Source: Anticarsia gemmatalis (Eukaryota > Arthropoda > Insecta > Lepidoptera > Erebidae). Taken from it: a stretch of DNA of 64,000 nt. The notes under the pieces were generated by a model. That model was not told where the DNA came from. It did not search any database and was given only the letters and a program-made list of their open reading frames with translations. The stretch lies in assembly GCF_050436995.1 (NCBI RefSeq), contig NC_134753.1, positions 9,424,001-9,488,000 of the forward strand, given 5' to 3'. A program made the translations under genes and the position numbers. Shown piece by piece: positions 1 to 11,800 of this stretch; the stretch's first letter is position 1; each line of letters starts with the position of its first letter.

Positions 1-227
1 AGGTATTAGTGGTTTAGAGTGGTCTCTTGCACTTCGCAAATTAAAAGAGAAAACATGAGTACTAGCATAGCAGAATTTTACTTAGGGGATTAAGCATCGA
101 GTTACAAATTAAATAATGCGTGTACTAGTGTAATAGATAAAAAAAAATAGTGTACGTTATTGGTTTATAGGGACTACTCAGTATTTAGACATAAATTTCA
201 GTGCTGTTTCGTATCTATGTAATCGTA

Positions 228-300
228 CGTATGGCGCAGTAGTACAACTCGCCGCTACAACGTCGCGACGTTGTGGGTTCGATTCTAATCCTAATAATAG
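228..300 (+). repeat. tRNA-related SINE fragment
   Basis: The segment reads like a tRNA-derived SINE head: an A-box-like stretch (ATGGCGCAGTAGTACAAC) followed about 40 bases later by a B-box-like GGTTCGATTCT at 277-287. It does not fold as an intact tRNA and has no clear acceptor stem, so it is a SINE fragment rather than a tRNA gene. Family not recognised. Confidence 0.45.
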
Positions 301-2692
301 ACGGCACAATTTTGGAGCTGACCAATGTATTTTCACAAGCGGCTAGGTTCTATACATACTTGTTTGTTAAAAACTAAGAGGCACATCAGATAAGTAGCAG
401 GTACCCAGATAATAAAACACAATACTCAACCCTGACTCTTGTGTTATAATGACAGAAATCTGCATGCACTAGGCTTGTAGGATGGAGGTAGCATTTTCAT
501 TGTTTGCATAAACGTTCGAAGCACCTAATCAGCTGTTTATCATGTCCATGCCGTAACCAACCATTATGTAATTTTAAATATACCTAGGCTCCTACATACT
601 CATACCTAAGTCAAATAGGATAACTTTAGGAGGACTCGAGGCAGCACTGTTTTTTTTTACTTACATAAGTAGATAAATAATCATTATAATCACAGGATTT
701 TAATCTTTTCTTTTGTATAATCGGCTCTTCGCAAAGAAAAAAGTGCAGGAAAATTCCCAAGATCACAGTTGTTCAAATACAGCAAAGCAAATCACACAAA
801 AAGGCCACCGCACCGCCACCAATCCCATCGCTATGAATCACTTACAATGACAATACAAGAGCGACGACAGGACGACAAACACTCCATATGGCTTCATAAT
901 ATTTGATTCCAAACACGATTAACTTTGCTTCTGACTTCTGACTCATATGTTGTCATGAAATAGACACTATGTTCAATAATTATTTGCGATCGTTAACACC
1001 ACTTCACATGTTAAAAGAAAATATTTTTCAAGCGAGTCACAAGCACTTCACAAATGAACATCGTTGGAAGCGTTACGTTCAAACAATAAACCACTATTAT
1101 GTAAAATGTCGTCGCCGACCAATGTGGTTCAACTACTGCACTTGTCTGCGAAGGAACTTCGTCCACCAGGCTGATGAACCAATTGTGCGATTCAATACAC
1201 CGCCTAAAACAGCTGCACCTGAACAAACAAACCAGTCGTACTTCTACAGATTCCACCCACAGTTATTATAGCAATATTTAAATTTTTTGGAAAGTTTATT
1301 TGAGTTCTTAATATCCGATAAAATTTCATTTACTCAAACTTTTCACTTGCTCCAGTTCGTATCATTCAGGAGGGCTCTAGGTATCGCATGGCTCGAGAAC
1401 TAGTCGGATGATAACGATGCGCGGAGTTAGCTATCGTCAGTCTCACCGCGTCTACTGAAACTGTATGAAGTGCAGGCGTCATGTGCCGGCCGGCCCCCAC
1501 TATGGCAGGTATTCGTAGCCGGCACGACCTTGCAGTTTATTATTATGGGTTTACAGACTACAATTTACAATAGAGTGACGAGTCAACGTCAAACGATAGT
1601 GAAAACGATAATAATGACGTTAGACGCCCAGCACGAGTGTTGTAACGACGAAGCATGCGGGCCACGGTACAGAACATCGACATGCAGAACCTACCATTTG
1701 TGTTACTTCCCGAGGCAGTAGACAATTTAAGTAAATTGACGGAAGTTTCGCCAAACATCCGTCCACAGGATGACTTCTGTCTGAATACATTAATACGCAG
1801 ATACGTGTGGCTCCACCCTTACATCCTCCAATGAAAATACCCTAGTATTAATTTCAGTACATATTCGGCAATACCGTCAACGTGAAGATATAAACAGTAC
1901 GATGAAGCAAGATGTGTCAAAAAACTTAACTGATTGTAACCGACGTTCTATAATACTCCACATAAAAAACAACTAACAGTGTATTCGTATTCCCATCAAC
2001 CGCGACGAAAATAAGTAAACATTGAAAATAACAAAAACCTCAACTAATTTGTTACAATAATTGGTAATTTAGCATTAGCCGAGGCACTTGTCCCATCCCG
2101 ACCTAGTAAAGCCAATCTGTTATGTTAATTCAGCTACATTCATTCTATTGTTACGTAAATGTTGTTTGAACGAGTCACGGTATCGAGGCAACTTGATAAT
2201 ACGTCAAATACATTACGTGTACATAATGCAGTATACTATTATCTTGGACATGATAGCCCTTGCAAGACTATTTTATTTATTAAACTTCCACCATTATGTA
2301 AACAATCACTTGATGTTTATGTGTAATTTAAAGGAAAAATTCTATCATTTTCCAGCATACATATCAATAAGTGTGGTAGTAAATAAACATCAACCTAAGG
2401 ACATATGAATACTAGTATTATTCTTATAGGTAAGTACTAAGTAAAATAGAAAGCCTGGTGAAAAGTGGAATCTACTGCTTAATTCCGGTACGGCAATTAT
2501 TTTTATTGAAGCCTGTCTAATTGTTACATTAATATGCACTAATGGTTCTTGAGGTTCTTCTACTATAACTAACAGTGATCGACCAATCCCTTATTCCGTA
2601 GAAACTCAGTTTGTTTCTCAGAATCTGGACCTATAAAAAAGAACTTAAACTGGAAAACATATAAAGGAACAGCATCAATTTATAAACTACTA

Positions 2693-2891
2693 AGTACTAC
2701 CTGCGACTTCGTCTGCGTTAAAAATAATCCCCGGGTAAAAGTATCGTATGACATGACTGTTAATCCAGGTTATAAGCTATCAGTGTACCCAAATTTTATT
2801 AACATAATACCTAGTTTATTCGTGAAAGAGTCACAAACATACATACCATCCATCTATTTTTACAAACTTTCGCTTTTGTAGTATTAGTAGG
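2693..2891 (-). mobile_element. Decayed Helitron-like non-autonomous repeat
   Basis: The stretch has the landmarks of the common lepidopteran repeat whose plus-strand copy starts near a CTGCGACTTCGTCTGCG motif, has TTAATCCAGGTTATAAGCTA in the middle (2760-2779), and ends with a run of CATACAT followed by TTCGC and TATTAGTAGG. The same end motifs occur in the better-preserved copy at 19861-20358. Termini are worn, so the boundaries are approximate. Confidence 0.5.
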
Positions 2892-4109
2892 GTTTGGAAC
2901 CTTCATAAAAAAGAAATACTTACATTTTCCTTATTAACAATGTGGAAATTATTATAAAACTTAAAATAATCACAATACTCACTGTGCCTAGCATCCGTCT
3001 TAGTAAGAAATTGAAGGATATAAGACATTGCCTTGCCCTTGTGTAATCACTGCACTTTTTATACAGACGACTAATTATGATTTATTGCGCAACTTGTCAC
3101 GTGCATTACTTATAAATCTAAGTACCTTGTAATCATCATAAATAATAAGGATGTTGGTTTGTTTCACACAACAGCAGGTATAATTAATTACAATCACGAC
3201 AGCGCACTGTTGTAAATTATAACGTCCCTCAAAGTCATACAAACTTGCTATTATATGAAGTTATTTTCAAGTCCAAGGCTCTACCGTTATTCTTCCATAT
3301 ATGAGCTACCATCATAGTTATATACTTTCAACCCTATCTGGATATTCATAAAGTCTAGTTTTGCTTGTTATGTCCCAGTGTGTTTAAGATGACAATTATA
3401 ATAATTTACACTCTTATTATTTGTTTACATCCTTACATCATAGAAATATGACGTGTCGCTTATAAATTTAACCACGTCATGTCTAGATATTTTTCGACAA
3501 CTAATAGAGCTTTATACAACATTCAGAAATTGGAACATTAATGACCTGACAGTGGCCTATTTGATACAACTACTTTATTTTGCAAATACATAACACCGAA
3601 TGGTTAAATAGAATCCAAATAAATCGTGCATGCTAAGGCTCTGTACTAAGTTGTCGTACTATACTTACCTGTTTCAGTCGCAATTAATTATTTAATCAAA
3701 TTTATTGCGGTTTGTGGTCAGTAACGGTTTAAAATTAATTTATGCTGCAGTTTACCTGTTTAACAGTGAACCTGTTGCTTTAAAGATTTGTACAGGCTGT
3801 TACAAAAGTTATGGGAAGCTTTAGTTAGTAACAAGCATTGTAACTAGCTTGCTTGGGATTCGAAATCTCCACACTAAGATCTTAAGACGCGATAGAGTTA
3901 TCGCTTAGGTATAGAAATAAGCCATAGTTTGTTAAGCGAGCATTTTTCTTACTCTAGACATAGAACTAGGTGTATTTGAATTCAATAAATCTAGAACTTT
4001 ATTTTTCCCCAAAGCACTTCGTTAACAAAGAGTAGGTACATCAGAATAATGGTTTATATCACTCTTACTGTACCTGTGTATTGTGCTCCAATTTGGGCAC
4101 TATGATTTC

Positions 4110-4200
4110 GATTCCACTTTTAGGCCCGACCCAGGATTCGAACCCGAGACCTCTTGCGTCTCCTCATACACTACCGTCCGCGCCACAGAGGCAGTTGACT
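4110..4200 (-). repeat. tRNA-derived SINE (minus strand)
   Basis: Read on the minus strand, this has an A-box-like TGGCGCGGACGGTAG followed by a perfect B box GGTTCGAATCC (plus-strand GGATTCGAACC at 4134-4144). Spacing is right for an RNA polymerase III promoter of a tRNA-derived SINE. The plus-strand frame RPDPGFEPETSC here is only a by-product of the B box. It directly abuts the hAT-type MITE at 4210. Confidence 0.6.
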
Positions 4201-4209
4201 TCTCTAAAC

Positions 4210-4385
4210 CACGAGTTCCCAACCTTTCCTTAGTCCGGGACCACTTTTACATTATTCTTGTTAGCAGGGACCACTACGTTAGTATATTAATGATAAAGTG
4301 TAATAATTATCCTGAAAATTTTAAATTTGGAAGTCATTCGCTGACCACATTTTGACTTCCGCGGACCACTGGTTGGGAACCACTC
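4210..4385. mobile_element. hAT-type MITE
   Basis: A 176-bp element bounded by inverted ends sharing GTTCCCAACC (left 4215-4224; right, inverted, 4371-4380). The right end, inverted, reads GAGTGGTTCCCAACC, the usual form of hAT MITE ends. It is flanked by CTCTAAAC at 4202-4209 and CTCTAGAC at 4386-4393, an 8-bp duplication with one mismatch, as expected for hAT insertion. No coding capacity. Confidence 0.65.
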
Positions 4386-5645
4386 CTCTAGACATTATAA
4401 ACAAAATCCTTTACGGTTGCCTAGTTTAAATTAAACTAGCCGCCGTAGCCAAATACCGGCCAGGACATTTTCACTCTTTTAATATGTCTGCTTTTCACTG
4501 CATTAATCAGGGTCAGGATTTCCCTGTATGTAACATGAATCACTGTAATTTTTCGATAAACTGTTTCAATGCTTTTGACCTTTTGAGGAAGGATAAAGAC
4601 CTCGTCTCGTGTCTGACTCGAGGAGTCAGTATAGACATCGTTATGTTTATAATTATGTAATTATCCTCGTTTGTGTATTCAGAGTTATTTCCCTCAATAA
4701 AAAAATATTTTGATACTCATTAAATAATATAGATAAATGGTAAAAAATAAAAACAAATAATTTTAAAGCATATATTTCATAATCACACGATATGCTCATA
4801 GATTTCCAATTTTTGTAATATTGTGCTTACGAATTTAAACAAAATTGTGCATTTTTTATAATTAGGTATAATGCTTTCATGCACTAAAGCTGCCAACAAA
4901 AAGGCTGTGTATATTATTATAAATAAACTTCAGGTACATCGAACGATACTTTGGTTGAATACTAAACAATTTGTAAGTACGATACAATATTAAATTTCAT
5001 TATTATTCGAAAGGTTACTTTTTAATTTCAACAGTTTTAGTTCAACTATGCTAACTTTTGGTTCACTTTAATATTTCTATAGTTAATTGAGAACGTTTTT
5101 TATCCAATAACGCATATATTATAGTAATCGGATAATAACACGACAGCCTCTATTAAAATTGAACACTGCACTTGCAACGACGCAAAATACTTTATATTCA
5201 AAAATCATGTGTCCAAAAATATCAAATATACCTTTACATTTGGCAATAAACACTGAGTACTATGTAGTAAACCCATTGTAAATACTTTTAGTTACTTATC
5301 ATTAATATTAAAGAATTTAATGATATTTGTGACATACTGATATCTCACAACCTAATTAGAACCTGGTAATATCAACAATATCAGCAGCATTTTAATAACG
5401 AATGCATTTAAATTAATAACAAAAATATGGTCAATAATAACCGATAGCTTTAACAATAATAAACGAGATAAGCGATTTAGATTATAGATAAAGATTTACC
5501 ATAATCAGGTACGCGAAACAAAAATAAATATTTGGCTTCTGCAAGCTGACTGCGTTTAGTATCACACTCTTGACTTGGCATCCATCGACAGACATCATTC
5601 ACTGTGAAATAACACCAATATTGTCCACAATATCAGATCTCCAGT

Positions 5646-5651
5646 TTTATT
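5646..5651 (-). terminator. Candidate poly(A) signal of LRRC40-like gene
   Basis: AATAAA on the minus strand, about 170 nt past the LRRC40-like stop codon. It is the nearest canonical signal noticed; the true cleavage site is not determinable here. Confidence 0.4.
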
Positions 5652-5819
5652 ACTCTGAACTTGTTTTCAAAAACGAAATAGAAGAACAATAAAAATGGCA
5701 ATAAAAAAGTGATTCAAAATACTTTTCATAGACAATGTGTTTTAGAAAATGGCGCGAAAATTTCACAGCAAACAGTCCATAGGGATGTAACACAGTGTTG
5801 GACCAGAAATCGACTAAAA

Positions 5820-8800
5820 CTAATTGGTGGGAATGCGATCTCTCAGGTAAGAGAGAATAGACGCGGTGCCTTTAGCGAGGATGGCATGGCGCGGCTGACG
5901 GAAGCAGTTGCCCATCAACTCCAAGGTCCTGCGAACAAAACCATTGTTCAGACCTGACAACAACTTGTATAGATCTGAACTTACTCTATGTGCTGAAGGC
6001 CGTAATGTCAATAGCCAACCTTCAACTGATGGGATGTTATATTAAGCTTTATTTATTAGTTTTTTAAGTCGACCTCGTTTTGAAAGATCTGCCTTAAAAC
6101 AAGACAAGGTAGGATGGTAGTCTTTTCTATTATTATCTTTGCAGAAGAGACAGTACGAGTTTCGTGTGGAATATTACTTGACTATATTGATGCGCCATAA
6201 ACAGGTTGCTCACAAAATTATAAAACAATTTTTTTGTTTTTTACTCAAGCTTCATATTTTTATTTTTATAAAAAGACAGGGCAGACAAGAATTAATTTTT
6301 CTAAAAATTCTTTAGTAATAACATGAGAAATACCTGAGATGCGTGAAGTTGCCAAGCTCCGGCGGTACAGTGAAGATGCTGTTGTTGCTGAGGTCCAACA
6401 CGGCCAGCTTCTTCAACTTGGCCAGCGAGTCCGACGACACGTTGATCTCGTCGATCTTATTCTCTGCCGCTAACAGTATTTCTAAGTTCTCCAACTCGTA
6501 CACACATCTTGGTAACTTCGTTAACCTGTATCATGGATGAAGCCAAATTACAATTGTTAAAGGGTTGAAAGTAGTCAGAACAGAACAGATTTAGTTAAAA
6601 AAATTGGATAATATGCTAGGTATTGAAATCAATAAAAAAAAGAAAATAAGCTCGAAATGTAGACCATACAAATTTTTTTCGCGTGTGAAAATAGCATAGT
6701 CATAGTGCAAGGGGGAGCCGTCCAATTAATACAGAGTGTCAATTTCAAATTGACCTCACGTCGACGCGAGAGTCACTCAATTAAAGTAATATGTTCAAAT
6801 AGTATAAAACGATGTTGTTACCTACTAGTCCGAGTTCTCAAAGTACGGCTTTCTGTATCATAACATAGTAAGAAACTTTTTCAATAAAGCCAAGTAGTAA
6901 TCCTTTCGTTTGTTAGTTAAATAGTAATCAGTCTCTTGAACTACCGGCTTTATATGCATTTATTTATGTAGAAGAAGCTAATTGTCATCAGGGTCATATC
7001 ATAATCCTAAACTGGAGTATATTCCCCAGCAAGACAATCATAAGAAGAATATTAGTACTCACTTATTATTAGAGATGACTAGTTCCCTCAAGTTCCTTAA
7101 GTCTCCTATTTCCATGGGTAAATCGGTGAGTGAATTCTTACTGACATCAAGAAACTGTAGCCGAGTCAAATGTTTTATATCAGACGGAATACTAGTGATA
7201 TTGTTGGAGCACAGTATAAGTTGCGACAACGTCTCACTCAGACGGACGACCCTGAAATAGTTAAATAGTTTAGTTTACAGTCACGCTATCGTATTATTTA
7301 ATTAAATACTAACTTATTCGTGGAATTTAATCGCTAAAATTAAAGATTTTTTATGAACTCAAAGTAAAACAAGTTTTTTTATGGAAAAGTTAACAGACTA
7401 TGGCTTGATCGAAATCATCTCCTTCAAATATGCTCAGATCATTACAAACGCACAAACTATATCACAGTCATAGTACAAACTAGATCATAGTAATGTGGAT
7501 ATATGCGAATTTATTCAAACATTCATAAAACCTGTAAGTGCGAGCGAGAGGAGATAAAAATGACGTATGGCATAGTAGCGTATTCGTACGTTTGCAATGG
7601 CCCAATAATACATTTTATAAAAACTGTACGATTAGGATGCGATACCAACATAATGTACTAATAAAGTCAATATGAATTATAAAAATAAAGTGATGTAAGT
7701 ATAAATACGGTTGCATTTACCCAAGCGGTACAGCAGTCAACTTATTCTTAGAGAAGTCACAGATGTGTACTTCAGCGTCGGCGGCGGCTCCGAACACGTG
7801 CTCCGGTACATCTGTCACGTCGCGCCCCGGGATCATAAGAGCTTGACTCTTCTTCAATGTATATCTGTAGGAAAACAAGGAATTAAGAAATGTGTTGTGT
7901 AAAAAACGTGTTATATTGTTAGGAATTTAGTTTTAAAGATGAAGCGTATGAGGAGTGTGTTTGAACACGATGTAATACGCTCAAACTTGTCTTTAGCCTT
8001 TAAATGCTAGTATACGAGCATTGGCAACCCGAAGCTTATTATCGTACCCACTCGCTTCCTACTATTAATTGGGTAAACGTGTTTGTATTTCTATATATGT
8101 CCCTATACCTTCGAGTAGGTATAACAAGTGTGCAGTTAAGAATGAATTATACTTTCAAATCGATTAATACATATTTTTAAACACACGCACGCACGTACAC
8201 AACCGTATACGTACACGTTCAAATCGTACTGACACATTGTAAAACCGATCTTATTACTATGTGTAAAGATTCATACTCACTTGTCAGGCCACTCATCTGG
8301 CGTGAACCTGGTCTCGCTAACGACCTCCTCAGTGATACGATCTCGCAAGAACTTCATCATGCGTTCAGTTCCTCCGCGAATAACATCCTGACGAACGAAT
8401 GATAGCTTGTTGCCTTCCATATTGATGCTTTGCAGCTGCGATAGAAGACCTAGGTTACGAGGTAACCTGAAAGATAAAAAGAGGATAAAATTATGTAGTA
8501 ACAGTGTTTTTACTTTACAAAAAATATTCTTATTTAATACGCTGCATAGGTCAGCTGTGGGTTAGTACTTCAATTAAAGAATGAATAAAAAAAAATAACT
8601 TATTGTTGACTAGTTTATGCCGGCGGGTCCGACCGCGTTGCTTTTGGCCAAAGCATTGTTTTTCTACTTTCCCAGCGTATAAGCTAATGCCCTGCCAAAT
8701 TTTACACAAATCGGTATTGTCGTTTTGGTTTAAATCTCTGTTAGTATAAAATTTATTATAGAAAGTATTGTAATAGCAACAGGCTCACCCCCTATTACAT

Positions 8801-11800
8801 AGGACTAACGTATAAATAGCGAAACGTGGGTGTATTTCATACACCTCTACAACGCGGGTACATACAAGAGGCATGATATTCTGTTTAATAGAGTTTGTTT
8901 ATATATTACTTACTTATTCAAACTATTATTAGTAAGATCGAGTCTCTTGAGTTTCTGCAGTAGTGATATGTTCTCCGGCAGCACTTCTAATTTGTTGTCC
9001 CTAATGTTCAACACGCTCAAGTGCTGCATCTGATCACAAAACTCCTCGGTGATTTCCTAAAAACAAACAAACAGTTAATACTGTAATTATCTATGAAAAA
9101 AGGGTATAATTCGATTACTTTTTTATGCTAGACTTGTGCCACAATGAGCAATATTTAATTTTAACATGTCGTCGTCGCGTCGCGTTGACAAATGTTTTTT
9201 TTTATTTATGCAAGTTTTTTTCGTTTAGTTATTTTTTTTTGCCAATTACGGTCACACTGCTGGGCAAAGCTCGGATCGAATTGAGAGAAGGGGTTAGGCA
9301 TTTAGTAAGTTAATTATCATATAATGCTCCATAAAAACATTAAAGCAGTTCAATCTTCTTATCAAACAAACACTGCACGTGATAATCCCTCTTCGCATAA
9401 ATTCGTACAAGTTAATTATAATACCCTAAAAATAACGAAAATATTATCGTACATGTGTGATAAGCTTTAAATACCTTAATATAATTATTGGCCAGATAAA
9501 TTTCCTTCAAGGCCGTACAGCCATAAAAGTCGGGTAATTCTTCGATATCGTTGTGGTTAGCGTCCAATATTTCCATCTTTCTGAGCTCGCCCATTGGTGG
9601 CAATCTCTTCAAACTATTGTTACTTATGTTCATTTTCTTCAAATCTGTAAAACAGATAATTATAACAATCATATCGCACCCTCAGTAATATAAAGGCACA
9701 ATCCAAAATTATGGTAAACTGAGATTTGAAATCTTACAAGAAGCAGTAAGACCGGGCGACGGGCGGAGGGAGTGTGAGAGAGACACAACTATAGTTGCCG
9801 AGTCATTATTGTTCTTTTTCTCTCTCTGTCAGCGCTAACCGGTAGATAATTTGACTTTGTGCCCTTAGCATTTCAAATCTCAGTTTACCATAATTTTGGA
9901 TTGTGCCTTTATATTACTGAGGGTGCGATATTGTCGTAAACTAATTAAGTGGGCAGACAAGGTGCTAAACTCGTAACTTAATCATGTCATTTTATCGCAA
10001 TCTCTCGCTCGCACTTACACATTGTCACATTCCTATGATTCTGTATGTAAGTATGTTTTTTTATAACGAATTGGCTCAGAGATTACAGGACCAATTTTAA
10101 AAATTCGTTCTCCGTTTGAATTTTTTCACTCATTAATATGAGCTATTTTAATTGCAAGAAAGAATAGATGTCCCTTGCGAAGTACGATTGCTAGTTTCCT
10201 CGTAATAATATAATGAAATATCAAAATAAAATAAAAAAAACTCATGTCTCCTTTATTTGTTATGTGAGCTACACCCATTGGAAATTGCATACTTAGTAAT
10301 TATTCATGAAAATTATCCGTGGAAACTATCAACCAGTCACGTATCAGTATTTCTTACACAGTAGCATCTAATTACTTTGTATGCAAGCATCACGTTTACA
10401 ATTTACCTACTAGAATTAATATTATAGGGATATAAAGATAAGTAGATAATAACACAAACACGACCGAAACCGATTTTAAATAAATATAAACAAAGACTAG
10501 CAGACTGGCCCGTCTCCATCCGGGTAAAGTACAATTTTATCCCCTTCATTCTATTCCTGTGGGAGCTGTGATCCCATCGATCCCATACAAACCTAGTCCC
10601 GACAGTTACAAACCTATTTTAAAACTTAATATGTATTTAGTTCAGTTATTCAAAAGTTATGCGGGTACGAATTTTTAATGAGTTATATTAGAAAACATTC
10701 AAAAGTATTTCGTGTATATTTTGCAAGTTTTTACAAACTCTACCACAATACATTCGATATGAACGAAACTTAATCAAATTCATTGAATTTTCAAAGAATG
10801 GTGATGTAAACACCATTGAATTGAGGCCATTGATAGCACAGTAGATAACTACTGGCCATAGCTCCATACATTGGGGTCATGGATTCTACACCCACATACA
10901 AATACCTTAGTGACCCTTCAATTTTCACTATCAAATACGAAATAAAACATAATGCTTTTAGTTCGTATTTCTTGTTTTTTAAGCAATTTTATAAAAGAAA
11001 TATATTATAAATTAATTCCCGCAGTCAATACTACTTGTGTGATAATAGGACTTAACAAAAAAAATATGAACATGATCTTTTACCAACATACACACAACAT
11101 AAAGTACTAGAAGACCCGAAACAATGATCGTCTCAGCTGGTTATCGAAGCCGCGCCCGTCACGCGCATTTTATAAACTTAGAAACCACATAAATAATAAT
11201 AAATTGAATAGAGTACATAATGAAAGAAGAGTACTTACCTCTTAGGTTGACAATATCTGGAGGTAGCTCCTGTAGTTCATTGTGTGACAGATTCACTTCC
11301 ACCAGACGCACCAAGTATCCCATGCCTGGTGGTAACATTGATATTTTGTTATGGGATAAGTCCTGGAAACATACAACCAATTAAATCGCGAAAATAAATA
11401 TAAAATTATCTAAGAACATGGATTGCCTTTCATTTAGATGTTTGCACTGATAGATAAATTAAAGCCAATATTTATGACTTTAATCCAACACACTTAAGAT
11501 CCTTAACTCACCTATTATATCAAAGAATCAAAATTGCAACAAAAATGTTTACTTTTCACAATAATAAAAAAGGTCAAATAAGGACAGGTTTTTGAGTATC
11601 TTACCAAAAAGTTCAGCATAACAAAATCACCAAAATCAGGCTCAATTTTAGTGAGCTCATTGTGTGATATGCTGAGCCATCGGAGCTCTGTCAACTTGTA
11701 GAACTCCTTGGGGAGCACTGTCAGTTTATTATGAGCCAAACTCAGGTTCATTAACTCAGTTAATTGTCCAAACTCTGGTGGCAGACTAGTTATTGCATTA

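Larger units (their letters stand above)
1..5645. other. Intergenic region downstream of LRRC40-like gene
   Basis: AT-rich DNA with no gene I can support. It holds a SINE-like tRNA-related segment near 228-300, a decayed Helitron-like repeat at 2693-2891, a SINE at about 4110-4200 and a small hAT-type MITE at 4210-4385, all listed separately. Open frames at 969-1271, 1470-1721, 1655-1834 and 2088-2408 lack recognisable domains. This stretch lies beyond the 3' end of the minus-strand LRRC40-like gene. Confidence 0.6.

Noticed and set aside
228..300. tRNA gene
   Set aside because: A and B boxes are tRNA-like, but there is no matching acceptor stem or convincing anticodon arm, so it is called a SINE fragment.
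969..1271. 100-aa open frame
   Set aside because: Basic, cysteine-scattered wording without domain or promoter; the opposite strand is open as well. Chance is likely.
4083..4355. 90-aa open frame with RPDPGFEPETSC
   Set aside because: The phrase is the translated B box of a SINE, and the rest is a MITE.
5709..5957. Plus-strand open frame of 82 aa
   Set aside because: It overlaps the last LRRC40 exon on the other strand, which has clear family homology.
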